From the NCBI RefSeq assembly GCF_014648415.1, contig NZ_BMRB01000006.1:248001-312000 (forward strand): a DNA stretch of 64,000 nt, in the 5' to 3' direction. Both the position numbers and the translations under genes were made by a program. The stretch is from Actinokineospora fastidiosa. GTDB lineage: Bacteria > Actinomycetota > Actinomycetes > Mycobacteriales > Pseudonocardiaceae. Positions within the stretch are counted from its first letter, which is position 1, and the number at the start of each line of letters is the position of its first letter. This document shows positions 45,839 to 55,608 of the stretch, one piece after another. The notes below the pieces were generated by a model, which was not told the origin of the DNA, ran no database searches, and saw nothing but the letters and a program-made list of their open reading frames with translations.

Positions 45839-47485
45839 TCACATGCGCTCGGGGGCGGCGACGCCGAGCAGGCCCAGGCCGTTGGCCAGCACCTGCCGCG
45901 CCGCCGCGCACAGCGCCAGTCGGGCGGCGTGCAGCGGGCCGGGGTCCTCGTCGCCCTGCGGCAGGACCCGGCACGAGTCGTAGAACTTGTGGTACGCCCC
46001 GGCCAGCTCCTCGAGGTAGCGGGCGACCCGGTGCGGCTCGCGCAGCTCGGCGGCGGTGGCCACCACGCGCGGGAACTCCCCGATGGTGCGGATCAGGTCG
46101 CCCTCGCGCTCGTGGGTGAGCAGTCCGAGGTCGACGGCGTCCGCGGTGACGCCGAGGTCGTCGGCGTTGCGCATCAGCGAGGCGAGGCGGGCGTGCGCGT
46201 ACTGCACGTAGTAGACCGGGTTGTCGCTGCTGCGCTTGGCCCACAGGTCCAGGTCGATGTCCACTGTGGAGTCCACGGAGGACCGGATCAGCGCGTAGCG
46301 CGCCGCGTCGACGCCGACGGCGTCGACCAGGTCCTCCATCGTGATCACGGTGCCTGCGCGCTTGCTCATCCGCAGCGGTTTGCCCGCGCTGACAAGGTTC
46401 ACCAGCTGTCCGATGAGGACTTCCACGGTGTCCGGGCTGTCGCCGAGCGCCGCTGCGGCGGCCTTGAGCCGGGCGACGTAGCCGTGGTGGTCGGCGCCGA
46501 GCAGGTACAGGCACAGGTCGAAGCCGCGGGCGCGCTTGTCCTGGAAGTAGGCGATGTCCCCGGCGATGTAGGCGGGCTCCCCGTCGCTCTTGATGACGAC
46601 GCGGTCCTTGTCGTCGCCGTACTCGGTGGAGCGCAGCCACCAGGCGTCGTCCTCCAGGTACAGCGCGCCCGAGGCCTTCAGCTTCTCCACGGCCTCGGCG
46701 ACCGCGCCGGAGGCGTGCAGCGAGTCCTCGTGGAAGTAGACGTCGAAGTCGGTCTTGAACGCGTGCAGGCTGGCCTTGATCTGCTCGAACATCATCCCCA
46801 CGCCGACGCGGCGGAACACCTCGGCGGGGTCGTCGGCGGCCAGGGCGTTCGGCTCGGCGCGCAGCACGGCCGCGGCGATGTCGCCGATGTAGGCGCCCGC
46901 GTAGCCGTCCTCGGGGGTCGGCTCGCCGCGGGCGGCGGCCAGCAGCGAGCGCACGAAGCGGTCGATCTGCGCGCCCGCGTCGTTGAAGTAGTACTCGCGG
47001 GTCACGTCCGCGCCCTGGAAGGCCAGCACCCGGCCCAGGGCGTCGCCGACGGCGGCCCAGCGGGTGCCGCCGAGGTGCAGCGGGCCGGTCGGGTTGGCGC
47101 TGACGAACTCCAGGTTGACCCGGCGCCCGGCCATGGCGTCGCCGCGGCCGTAGTCCGCGCCCGCGGCCAGGACCTGCGCGGCGATGGCGCCCTGCGCGTC
47201 GGCGGCGAGCCGGATGTTGATGAAGCCCGGCCCCGCGGTCTCGGCCGAGGCCACGCCCGCCTCGTCGGCCAGCGCCTCGGCCAGCCAGCCCGCGAGGTCG
47301 CGGGGCGCGACGCCCGCCTTCTTGGCGACCTGCATGGCGATGTTGGTGGCGTAGTCGCCGTGCTCGGGGTTGCGGGGGCGCTCGACGGTGACGGCCCGGG
47401 GGACCACGTCCGGGTCGACGCCTCGGTCGCCGAGCACCCGGACGGCGGCGGCGCGGACGGCGTCGGCGAGGGCAGCGGGGGTCAC
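45839..47485 (-). CDS. argS: arginyl-tRNA synthetase
   Basis: A 548-residue class I synthetase with the HIGH-type motif in [26 protein letters not shown] as the KMSKS loop and a C-terminal anticodon domain ([29 protein letters not shown]). The GTG at 47485 is preferred over the TTG at 47494, because a TAGACT -10 box covers the TTG and ends 8 nt before the GTG, which implies a leaderless mRNA. First gene of the lysine/threonine operon. Confidence 0.95.
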   Translation of the reverse strand: MTPAALADAVRAAAVRVLGDRGVDPDVVPRAVTVERPRNPEHGDYATNIAMQVAKKAGVAPRDLAGWLAEALADEAGVASAETAGPGFINIRLAADAQGAIAAQVLAAGADYGRGDAMAGRRVNLEFVSANPTGPLHLGGTRWAAVGDALGRVLAFQGADVTREYYFNDAGAQIDRFVRSLLAAARGEPTPEDGYAGAYIGDIAAAVLRAEPNALAADDPAEVFRRVGVGMMFEQIKASLHAFKTDFDVYFHEDSLHASGAVAEAVEKLKASGALYLEDDAWWLRSTEYGDDKDRVVIKSDGEPAYIAGDIAYFQDKRARGFDLCLYLLGADHHGYVARLKAAAAALGDSPDTVEVLIGQLVNLVSAGKPLRMSKRAGTVITMEDLVDAVGVDAARYALIRSSVDSTVDIDLDLWAKRSSDNPVYYVQYAHARLASLMRNADDLGVTADAVDLGLLTHEREGDLIRTIGEFPRVVATAAELREPHRVARYLEELAGAYHKFYDSCRVLPQGDEDPGPLHAARLALCAAARQVLANGLGLLGVAAPERM

Positions 47486-47493
47486 GACCGCCA

Positions 47494-47536
47494 AGTCTAG
47501 GGAGCCGTCACCAGCGCGTTCACGTGACCCTAGACT
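47494..47536. promoter_or_regulatory. symmetric divergent promoter argS / DUF3105
   Basis: AGTCTAGGG (47494-47502) and CCCTAGACT (47528-47536) are exact inverted repeats. Each contains a TAGACT -10 box facing outward and lying 8 nt from a start codon, so both genes look leaderless and share a 43-bp promoter region. Confidence 0.65.
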
Positions 47537-47544
47537 CTGCGGCC

Positions 47545-48240
47545 ATGGTCTTGTTCTCGCGGACGCGGCTGGTCCCGACGGCGCTCGGGGCGCTGCTGCT
47601 GACGGCGTGCGGGACGGCGGTCCCCGGCACCCCGGTCGGCCTGCCCGGCCAGGGCGGCCCAGGTCAGACGCGGGACTCCGACGCCCCGTCGGACCCCACC
47701 GACGGCATCGAGGGCGTCCTCCGGATCGACTACGCGCACGGCAGCATGCACGTGGACGCGCCCCAGCGGGTGGCCTACGACCACCTGCCGCCGCTGGGCG
47801 GCGCGCACGACTCGTTCTGGGCGCCGTGCATGGGCAGCGTCTTCACCGTGCCCGTGCGCACCGAGCACTTCGTTCACTCGATGGAGCACGGCGCGGTCTG
47901 GATCACCTACGACCCGGAGCGGGTCGAGGGCGCCGACCTCGACGCGCTCGCCGACCGGGTGGACGGCAAGCCCTATCTGGTGATGTCGCCGTTCCCCGGC
48001 CAGGAGACGGCCGTGTCCGTGCAGTCCTGGGGCAGGCAGCTGCGGGTGGACTCCGTCGACGACGAGCGCATCGACCGGTTCGTCGCGGCCGTGCGCGGCA
48101 ACCCCGACCTCGCCCCGGAACCGGGCGCGAGCTGCGACGGGCTGGGCCCCGACCACTTCGACGAGGACAACCCGCCGCCGTTCGTGGCGGAGCCGCCCGG
48201 ACCGGACGCCGTGCCGGTCACGGCCGTGCAAGGCGGTTGA
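47545..48240 (+). CDS. DUF3105 lipoprotein
   Basis: A 231-residue protein from the ATG at 47545. A signal peptide with lipobox LLTAC near residue 21 anchors it outside the membrane. The DUF3105 domain shows [42 protein letters not shown] and [19 protein letters not shown]; its His and Cys residues are well conserved between this protein and its neighbour. Function unknown. Probably leaderless; followed 66 bp later by a paralogue. Confidence 0.82.
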   Translation: MVLFSRTRLVPTALGALLLTACGTAVPGTPVGLPGQGGPGQTRDSDAPSDPTDGIEGVLRIDYAHGSMHVDAPQRVAYDHLPPLGGAHDSFWAPCMGSVFTVPVRTEHFVHSMEHGAVWITYDPERVEGADLDALADRVDGKPYLVMSPFPGQETAVSVQSWGRQLRVDSVDDERIDRFVAAVRGNPDLAPEPGASCDGLGPDHFDEDNPPPFVAEPPGPDAVPVTAVQGG

Positions 48241-48306
48241 CGGGGACAAAACACCCGGACCTTAAACTGACCGACGCAACAGGTGTCCCGAGACCCGAGG
48301 ACGGGC

Positions 48307-49119
48307 ATGGCCAACAAGACCAAGAACAAAGGCGGCAAGGCCGCGCTCAAGGCCGCTCGCGCCTCCGTCGTCTCCAAAAAGGGACTGCCCTGGGGCACGA
48401 TCGCCGCGGTGGCGGCCGTGGTGCTCATCGCCGCGGGCGTGTTCGGCTACGCGTACGTCCAGATCGACTCGGTGAAGGAGTTCACCGTCTCCGAGGAGAA
48501 CAAGGACCCGTCGGAGAACATCGACGGCGTGGTCAGGGCCGAGTACGCGGGCAGCCAGCACGTCAACGCCGACCAGCGGGTCGCCTACGACCAGAGCCCG
48601 CCGTTCGGCGGTCCGCACGACAACTACTGGGCCGACTGCTCCGGCATCGTCTACCCGGTCGCGGTGCGCAACGAGAACATGGTCCACTCGCTGGAGCACG
48701 GCGCGGTGTGGATCGCGTACAACCCCGACCAGGTGTCCGGCGCGGCGCTCGACACGCTCAAGGCCAAGGTCGAGGGCCAGCCGCACATGATGATGTCGCC
48801 GTACCCCGGCCTGGACTCGCCGATCTCGCTGCAGTCGTGGGGCCACCAGCTCAAGCTCTCCGACGCCAACGACGAGCGCATCGACCAGTTCATCCGCTCG
48901 CTGCGCGCCAACCGCTTCCAGAACCCCGAGCCCGGCGGCCGCTGCGACACCGGCGGGACCGGCTTCGACCCGGCCAACCCGCCGCCGTTCGTGGCCGAGG
49001 CGCCCGGGCCGGACGCGGTGAAGATGGACGGCTCCGGCATCGTCCCGCAGGAGGAGTCCGAGATGACGACGACCGGCGCGCCGACGCCGACCACGACGGC
49101 AGCCCAGCCGACCCAATGA
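48307..49119 (+). CDS. DUF3105 membrane-anchored protein
   Basis: A 270-residue paralogue of the preceding lipoprotein, with a Lys-rich N-terminus (MANKTKNKGGKAALKAAR), one membrane helix (TIAAVAAVVLIAAGVFGYAYV) and an extracellular DUF3105 domain: VAYDQSPPFGGPHDNYWADC, HSLEHGAVWIAYNP, MMSPYPGLDSP. A Thr/Pro-rich tail follows. Start ATG 48307 after GAGGA. Its stop overlaps the start of the DUF305 gene, a common DUF3105-DUF305 pairing in actinobacteria. Confidence 0.85.
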   Translation: MANKTKNKGGKAALKAARASVVSKKGLPWGTIAAVAAVVLIAAGVFGYAYVQIDSVKEFTVSEENKDPSENIDGVVRAEYAGSQHVNADQRVAYDQSPPFGGPHDNYWADCSGIVYPVAVRNENMVHSLEHGAVWIAYNPDQVSGAALDTLKAKVEGQPHMMMSPYPGLDSPISLQSWGHQLKLSDANDERIDQFIRSLRANRFQNPEPGGRCDTGGTGFDPANPPPFVAEAPGPDAVKMDGSGIVPQEESEMTTTGAPTPTTTAAQPTQ

Positions 49120-49781
49120 GCCGGGCCCGCGGCCGCGCGGCGGTCTACTCGATCGCCGCGCTCGCGGTGCTCCTGGTCGGCGCCGCCGTCGGCATGCTGG
49201 TGACGCTGAGCGTCGTGCGCCCGGAGTCGACCCCGGGCGCGGGCTCGGTGGACGTCGGGTTCGCCCAGGACATGCGGGTGCACCACCTGCAGGCGATCAC
49301 CATGGCCGGGCAGGCCCGCGACCGAGGCGCCGACCGGAAGGTGCGCGCGCTCGCCTTCGACATCGAGTCCACCCAGCTCGACCAGAGCGGCCGCCTGGCG
49401 GGCTGGCTGGCCGTCTGGGACCAGCCGGAGCTGCCGCCGCCGGGCGAGCCGCACATGCGGTGGATGCCCGCCGAGGGCCACGGCGGGCACGGCGCGGGCG
49501 CGGCCGGGGCGGGCGTGACCCGGATGCCCGGCATGGCGACCTCGGAGGAACTGGCCAAGCTGCGCTCGCTGTCCGGGGCCGACCTGGACGTGTACTTCCT
49601 TCAGCTGATGCTGCGCCACCACCAGGGCGGGCTCGACATGGCCACGTTCGCCGCCGCCAACGCGCAGACCGAGCACGTCCGGGTGCTGGCGGAGAAGATC
49701 GCCGCCGGTCAGGACGCCGAGACCCGGCTCATGCGCTCGATGCTGGCCGAGCGCGGCGCCGAGCCGCTGCCGTTCCCCTGA
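49116..49781 (+). CDS. DUF305 membrane-anchored His-rich protein
   Basis: A 221-residue protein with an N-terminal membrane helix and an extracellular DUF305 four-helix domain. His/Met motifs DMRVHHLQAITMAGQA and LQLMLRHHQGGLDMA resemble metal-binding sites, and an internal HGGHGAG segment adds more His. DUF305 proteins are often linked to copper handling. The ATG overlaps the stop of the DUF3105 gene (ATGA). The stop lies 1 bp from that of the convergent CDF transporter. Confidence 0.85.
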   Translation: MSRARGRAAVYSIAALAVLLVGAAVGMLVTLSVVRPESTPGAGSVDVGFAQDMRVHHLQAITMAGQARDRGADRKVRALAFDIESTQLDQSGRLAGWLAVWDQPELPPPGEPHMRWMPAEGHGGHGAGAAGAGVTRMPGMATSEELAKLRSLSGADLDVYFLQLMLRHHQGGLDMATFAAANAQTEHVRVLAEKIAAGQDAETRLMRSMLAERGAEPLPFP

Positions 49782-49782
49782 G

Positions 49783-50676
49783 TCACCACTCGGGGCTGCA
49801 CTTGTAGGCGGGCCCCTCGACCTGCAGGGTCGCGTGGTCGATGCCGTACTCGGTGGCCAGCAGGTCGCGGGCGGCGACCAGGACGGCCTCCGGGTCGCCG
49901 GTGGTCGTCAGGTGCGCCGAGGCGACCTCCATGCCGCTGGTCAGCGTCCAGACGTGCAGGTCGTGCACCTCGGAGACGGTCGGCAGGGCGCACAGCCTCG
50001 CGGTCATCTCGGCGATGTCGATGCGCTCCGGGGCGTGCTGGAACAGGATGCGCAGGGCGCGCCGGGCGAGGGCGTACGTGCGCGGGAGCACCCACACGCC
50101 GATGGCCACGCCCACGATGGCGTCGGCGTGGCGCCAGCCGAACGCGAGGGTCACGGTGGCGCTGAGCAGCACGCCGAGGGAGCCGATGAGGTCGGCCAGG
50201 ACCTCAAGGTAGGCGCCGCGGACGTTGATGCTCTCCTTGGCGCCGTCGCGCAGCAGGAAGAAGGCGATGACGTTGGCGAGCAGGCCGCCCGCCGCGGTCA
50301 GCAGCACCGGCAGGCCGGGCACCGCGGGCGGGTCGGTGATCCGGTCGACGGCCTCGACCAGCACGTACCCGGCGACGCCGAAGAGCAGGACGGCGTTGGC
50401 GAGCGCGGCGAGGACCTCGGCCCGGTAGAGGCCGAAGGTGCGGTCCGGCTTCCCGGCGGCGCGCCGGGCGGCCATGATCGCCGCCAGCGCGAGGCCGACG
50501 CCGATGACGTCGGTGAGCATGTGGGCGGCATCGGAGAGCAGCGCCAGCGACGAGGTCGCCACCCCCACGGCGAACTCCCCCGCCATGACCACCGCGGCGA
50601 TGCCGAACGCCCACCACAACCGCCCCACCATCCGGCCCGACGCGCTCCGCGGCGCGTGCCCGTGGCCGTGTCCCAT
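49783..50676 (-). CDS. cation diffusion facilitator (Zn/Co/Cd exporter)
   Basis: A 297-residue six-helix antiporter beginning MGHGHGHAP, a His-rich metal-collecting tail. The transport site has SSLALLSDAAHMLTDVIG on helix 2 and the matching HxxxD-type site YLEVLADLIGSLGVL on helix 5; the C-terminal domain (EVHDLHVWTLTSGMEVASAHL) is cytoplasmic. The ATG at 50676 follows GGGAGGAG. The metal is most likely zinc. A palindromic operator lies inside its promoter. Confidence 0.88.
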   Translation of the reverse strand: MGHGHGHAPRSASGRMVGRLWWAFGIAAVVMAGEFAVGVATSSLALLSDAAHMLTDVIGVGLALAAIMAARRAAGKPDRTFGLYRAEVLAALANAVLLFGVAGYVLVEAVDRITDPPAVPGLPVLLTAAGGLLANVIAFFLLRDGAKESINVRGAYLEVLADLIGSLGVLLSATVTLAFGWRHADAIVGVAIGVWVLPRTYALARRALRILFQHAPERIDIAEMTARLCALPTVSEVHDLHVWTLTSGMEVASAHLTTTGDPEAVLVAARDLLATEYGIDHATLQVEGPAYKCSPEW

Positions 50677-50705
50677 GTCCGCTCCTCCCGTGGCTCGACC
50701 CCGCC

Positions 50706-50734
50706 AACATATTGTCACATGCGCATGTGTGCAA
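50706..50734 (-). promoter_or_regulatory. CDF promoter with operator between -35 and -10
   Basis: TTGCAC (50734-50729), a 17-bp spacer and TATGTT (50711-50706) on the minus strand. The spacer contains the perfect 14-bp palindrome CACATGCGCATGTG (50716-50729), extended imperfectly by TATTG and CAATA. The layout suits an ArsR/SmtB-type metal-sensing repressor. Confidence 0.75.
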
Positions 50735-50763
50735 TACGCGATCGTGCCCGGGAAACGCGACGA

Positions 50764-50787
50764 CCCCGCCCCCTGGTCGGGGCGGGG
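50764..50787. terminator. GC-rich hairpin in the CDF upstream region
   Basis: CCCCGCCCC (50764-50772) and GGGGCGGGG (50779-50787) with a 6-nt loop. A very similar stem, CCCGCCCC-TGGCT-GGGGCGGG, lies at 50900-50920, 19 bp after the stop of the flavin reductase gene; either may end its transcript. The 50788-50899 stretch between them holds no supported gene. Confidence 0.6.
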
Positions 50788-50938
50788 CCGTTCACGGTGA
50801 GCGGTCAAGGTTTCAGGCGGCCGACGAAATCGGACCGTGCCCGCTTGAGGTGGGACCGCCGAGGCTGCTTACAGGGCGTCGGCGGTGGGGTTAGTCGGTC
50901 CCGCCCCTGGCTGGGGCGGGGGGCCGCGAGACCGCCGG

Positions 50939-52057
50939 TCAGTCGGCGCCGGCCTGCCCCGCCCCCAACTCGGGGCAGGCTGGCGAGGCCGGGGGGCAGA
51001 GGGTCGGGTAGTCGGTGTAGCCGCGGTGGTCGCCGCCGTAGTAGGTGGTCGGGTCGGGCTCGTTGAACGGGCCGCCCGCGGCCAGGCGGGCGGGCAGGTC
51101 CGGGTTGGCCAGGTACAGCGCGCCGAAGGAGACGATGTCGGCGACGCCGTCGGCGACCACGTCCAGCTCGGCGTGTCCGGTCGGGCGCGACCCGGTGTGC
51201 GGGTTGAGGATCAGGGCGCCCGCGAACTGCTTGCGCAGCCGCAGCGTCAGGTCCCGGTCGTACTCCACCACGTGCAGGTAGGCCAAGCCCACCGGCTGCA
51301 GGGCGTCGACGAGGGCGGTGTAGGTGGCCTCCGGGTCGACCTCGTCGATGTCGTTGTACGTCCCGCCCGGGGAGACCCGCAGCCCGACCCGGTGCGCGCC
51401 GATCGCGTCGGCCACGGCGCGCGTCACCTCGACGGCGAAGCGGATGCGGTTGGCCACCGAGCCGCCCCACGCGTCGGTGCGCAGGTTGGTGTTCTCGGCG
51501 AGGAACTGCTGGATGAGGTAGCCGTTCGCGCCGTGCAGCTCGACGCCGTCGAAGCCCGCGTCGATCGCGTTGCGGGCGGCGGCGGCGAAGTCGGCGATGG
51601 TGGTGGCGATGTCGTCCTCGGTCAGCTCCTTGGGCGTGACGAAGTCCTTCATCCCCTCCTTGGTGTAGACGGCGCCGTCGGCCTTCACCGGAGAGGGCGC
51701 CACGGGCCGCAGGCCGTCGGGCAGCAGGACCGGGTGGCCGATGCGGCCGGAGTGCATGAGCTGGACGAAGATCCGGCCGCCCTCGGCGTGCACGGCGTCG
51801 GTCACCGCGCGCCAGCCGCGCACCTGCTCGGCGGAGTGCAGGCCCGGCGTGTCCGGATATCCCTGTCCGACCACCGAAGGCTGCGTCGCTTCGGTGATGA
51901 TGAGCCCGGCGCCCGCCCGCTGCGCGTAGTACTCCGCCATCTGGGGAGATGGCACTCCACCGGCACCATATGCGCGGCTTCGGGTCATGGGAGCCATGGC
52001 GATGCGGTTGGCGAGCGGCAGCCCGGCGAGGTCGACCGAGTCGAAGGCGGTAGTCAT
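50939..52057 (-). CDS. old yellow enzyme-type alkene reductase
   Basis: A 372-residue FMN-dependent TIM barrel of the NemA/OYE family, which reduces activated C=C bonds or nitro compounds with NAD(P)H. RIAMAPMTRSRA at the N-terminus, IFVQLMHSGRIGHP, the substrate pair in GFDGVELHGANGYLIQQFL and TDAWGGSVANRIRF are diagnostic. The ATG at 52057 is preceded by a palindromic operator and faces a MarR-type regulator gene, which may repress it. The C-terminus is Ala/Pro-rich, and its coding DNA forms a 9-bp GC stem (50952-50980). Confidence 0.92.
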   Translation of the reverse strand: MTTAFDSVDLAGLPLANRIAMAPMTRSRAYGAGGVPSPQMAEYYAQRAGAGLIITEATQPSVVGQGYPDTPGLHSAEQVRGWRAVTDAVHAEGGRIFVQLMHSGRIGHPVLLPDGLRPVAPSPVKADGAVYTKEGMKDFVTPKELTEDDIATTIADFAAAARNAIDAGFDGVELHGANGYLIQQFLAENTNLRTDAWGGSVANRIRFAVEVTRAVADAIGAHRVGLRVSPGGTYNDIDEVDPEATYTALVDALQPVGLAYLHVVEYDRDLTLRLRKQFAGALILNPHTGSRPTGHAELDVVADGVADIVSFGALYLANPDLPARLAAGGPFNEPDPTTYYGGDHRGYTDYPTLCPPASPACPELGAGQAGAD

Positions 52058-52058
52058 G

Positions 52059-52072
52059 CCTGTCCGAACAGG
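52059..52072. promoter_or_regulatory. inverted-repeat operator before the flavin reductase gene
   Basis: CCTGT-CCGA-ACAGG is an inverted repeat with perfect 5-bp arms lying directly against the reductase start codon. The divergent MarR-type gene is the obvious candidate for the binding protein. A TAGGAT -10 for that gene is at 52138-52143. Confidence 0.5.
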
Positions 52073-52165
52073 TAAATCTGGCCGACACTTCCCGATCTTC
52101 ACGAATGTGACACAGACCACATGCAACTGCGGATCCGTAGGATGATTGCGCAGAGGGAGGACGGC

Positions 52166-52657
52166 ATGGGCGACGGGACGTACTGCGAGCCGCACGAGCG
52201 CAAGCCGACCGTGCCCGTGCCCGCCACGGCGAGCGGCGGCCCGGTCAGCCACGCGATCTTCCGGCTGACCCGGCTGCACCGGATGGTCGCCGCCCAGCTT
52301 CTGCGCAGGCTGGGCCTGCACCCGGGTCAGGAGCTGCTGATGATGCACCTGTGGGAGTGCGGCCCCCAGCGCCAAGCCGACCTCGCCGCCCTCCTCGGCT
52401 CCGACTCGGCCACCATCACCCGCACCGTCCACCGCCTGGAACGCGGCGGCTTCGTCCGCCGCACCCCCAGCCCCACCGACGGCCGCTCGGTCATCGTCTC
52501 CCCCACCACCGCAGGCAACGCCCTCCGCGCCGAAGTAACCACCATGTGGGACGAACTCGAGAAGCGCACCACAGCAGGCCTGGACGAGCAGGGCATCCAG
52601 GCAACCCTCAACGCCCTCCTCCACATGGAATGCAACCTCCGCGAGGCCGACAACTAA
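52166..52657 (+). CDS. MarR-family regulator
   Basis: A 163-residue winged-helix regulator: AIFRLTRLHRMVAAQLLRRLGLHPGQELLMMHL, recognition region GSDSATITRTVHRLERGGFVRR and wing SPTDGRSVIVSPTTAG. The ATG at 52166 follows GGGAGG by 6 nt; the frame stays open to 52121 but without a ribosome site. Divergent from the alkene reductase gene. Confidence 0.88.
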   Translation: MGDGTYCEPHERKPTVPVPATASGGPVSHAIFRLTRLHRMVAAQLLRRLGLHPGQELLMMHLWECGPQRQADLAALLGSDSATITRTVHRLERGGFVRRTPSPTDGRSVIVSPTTAGNALRAEVTTMWDELEKRTTAGLDEQGIQATLNALLHMECNLREADN

Positions 52658-53075
52658 CGCCAGGCCACCCGGGACCGCCCGGCCCGCCTTGCCCACATCA
52701 CAGCCGCCAGCCGGGCTGCCTCCCGACCCTTGCCCCACGGACAACCGCTGACCCCGGCTCGCCGGCCCCAGGCCGCCGCGCCCTGCACCCACCCGCCACC
52801 AGCCGCGGGCGGACTTCCGGGCCGCTTTGCCCCACGAGCAACCAGGCCCGCCTCGGCCCGCCTAGTCGCCGTCTACCACGCTTCCTCAGCCCGCCCCTTG
52901 CCCGCATGGGCAAGCACCGCTGGCCTTTCCATCCCCGCCAAGCCACCGCTCGGCGGGGGTGCAGCTTCCGGGTAGCGCCTTCTGCCCGCTGCGCTCGTTG
53001 GCCCGCCCGCATGCCAGCCGGGCGACCGTCCATTCTGGAGCCGCGCGGATCGGGAATGATCCGCGCGGCCTGGTC
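52658..53075. other. 418-bp GC-rich gap with no supported gene
   Basis: All open frames give Pro/Ala/Arg-rich low-complexity translations. A stem CTTGCCC-GCAT-GGGCAAG lies at 52897-52914. A stronger one, near the nitroreductase gene, is listed separately. Confidence 0.5.
53041..53068 (-). terminator. terminator of the nitroreductase gene
   Basis: CCGCGCGGATC (53041-53051) pairs perfectly with its complement (53058-53068) around a 6-nt loop, 7 bp beyond the minus-strand stop codon at 53076. Confidence 0.75.
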
Positions 53076-53510
53076 TTAGAGTGGCTCGAGGACGAAGACC
53101 GGGATCTCGCGGTCGGTGTTGCGTTGGTAGTCGGCGTAGTCCGGGTACGCCTCGACGGCCTTGTCCCACCAGAAGGCTTTCTCGTCGCCGGTCACCTCGC
53201 GGGCGCGCATGTCCTGGCGGCGTGGGCCGTCCTGGAGTTCGACGACCGGATCGGCCTTCACGTTGTGGTACCAGACCGGGTGTTGGGGGGCGCCGCCCAG
53301 GGAGGCGACGACGGCGTACTTCCCGTCGTGTTCGACGCGCATCAGCGGGGTCTTGCGGATCTTGCCGGACTTGGCGCCCCGGGTGGTCAGGATGACGACG
53401 GGCATGCCGCGCATCGTCGTCCCCTCCGTGCCCCCGGAGCTCTCATACAGCTCGACCTGCTCCCGCACGTGCTTCTCGGGGCTGGGCTCGTACTCGCCTT
53501 GCAGCGGCAT
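53076..53510 (-). CDS. deazaflavin (F420)-dependent nitroreductase family protein
   Basis: A 144-residue split-beta-barrel protein of the Ddn family. [23 protein letters not shown] is the signature F420 phosphate-binding stretch, followed by [17 protein letters not shown] and the C-terminal [19 protein letters not shown]. These enzymes use F420H2 to reduce quinones, nitro compounds or other electrophiles. The ATG at 53510 gives the family length; the longer frame to 53774 is not supported. Confidence 0.92.
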   Translation of the reverse strand: MPLQGEYEPSPEKHVREQVELYESSGGTEGTTMRGMPVVILTTRGAKSGKIRKTPLMRVEHDGKYAVVASLGGAPQHPVWYHNVKADPVVELQDGPRRQDMRAREVTGDEKAFWWDKAVEAYPDYADYQRNTDREIPVFVLEPL

Positions 53511-53646
53511 CCGGCGTCGTCCTTCCCTCGGTGGTGATCCGCTCCGATCGTCGCCCACGGGCCCGCGCCCCGCCAACCGGGGCGGAATCGAGGCGTGGTG
53601 GTGATCACAGTTTTTCGATGACGCCGACAATGGGAATGGGCAAACC

Positions 53647-53674
53647 TTGACGAATTCGACCGCCATGCCATGAT
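53647..53674 (+). promoter_or_regulatory. predicted promoter of the carbon-accumulation operon
   Basis: TTGACG (53647-53652), a 16-bp spacer and CATGAT (53669-53674) in a comparatively AT-rich stretch, about 40 bp before the small secreted protein gene. Confidence 0.5.
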
Positions 53675-53715
53675 CGATTGAAAGCGGGTCTCGACCGCGG
53701 AGGGGGGCGGGAAGA

Positions 53716-54000
53716 ATGCTGGCCGCAATCGTCGCCGCCATTGTCATCCTCCTCTCCGGCCCGGCCGTGAACACCCCGGTCGCGGGCGCCGACGCCTGCG
53801 CTGCGCACGCGGTGGCGACCCCGCACGTCGAGCTGGAGTCCTTGCAGGACGCCGAGAAAGCCGTGCCGCCCTTAGGCGACTCGACCGGCCTGCCACCTCA
53901 GCCGCACCCCGGGCGCGAGACCGCGCGACAGGCCCGGTCCGTCGCGCCGCTGTGCCCGCCCGTGCGCGGTTCACCGGACGGAATGTCCATTTCCGCCTGA
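53716..54000 (+). CDS. small secreted protein of unknown function
   Basis: A 94-residue protein with a signal peptide ([18 protein letters not shown] ... AGADA) and a short polar Pro/Ala/Arg-rich mature part with two Cys. The ATG is preceded by GGAGGGGGG, a strong ribosome site that supports translation. It opens the operon with the SulP transporter, 60 bp upstream of it. No family recognised. Confidence 0.55.
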   Translation: MLAAIVAAIVILLSGPAVNTPVAGADACAAHAVATPHVELESLQDAEKAVPPLGDSTGLPPQPHPGRETARQARSVAPLCPPVRGSPDGMSISA

Positions 54001-54060
54001 GCCGCCCGATATACGCGCGCGCCCTTTTCCGGCGCGCGTCTTCACCCCCGAGGAATATTC

Positions 54061-55604
<1,544 letters not shown>

Positions 55605-55608
<4 letters not shown>

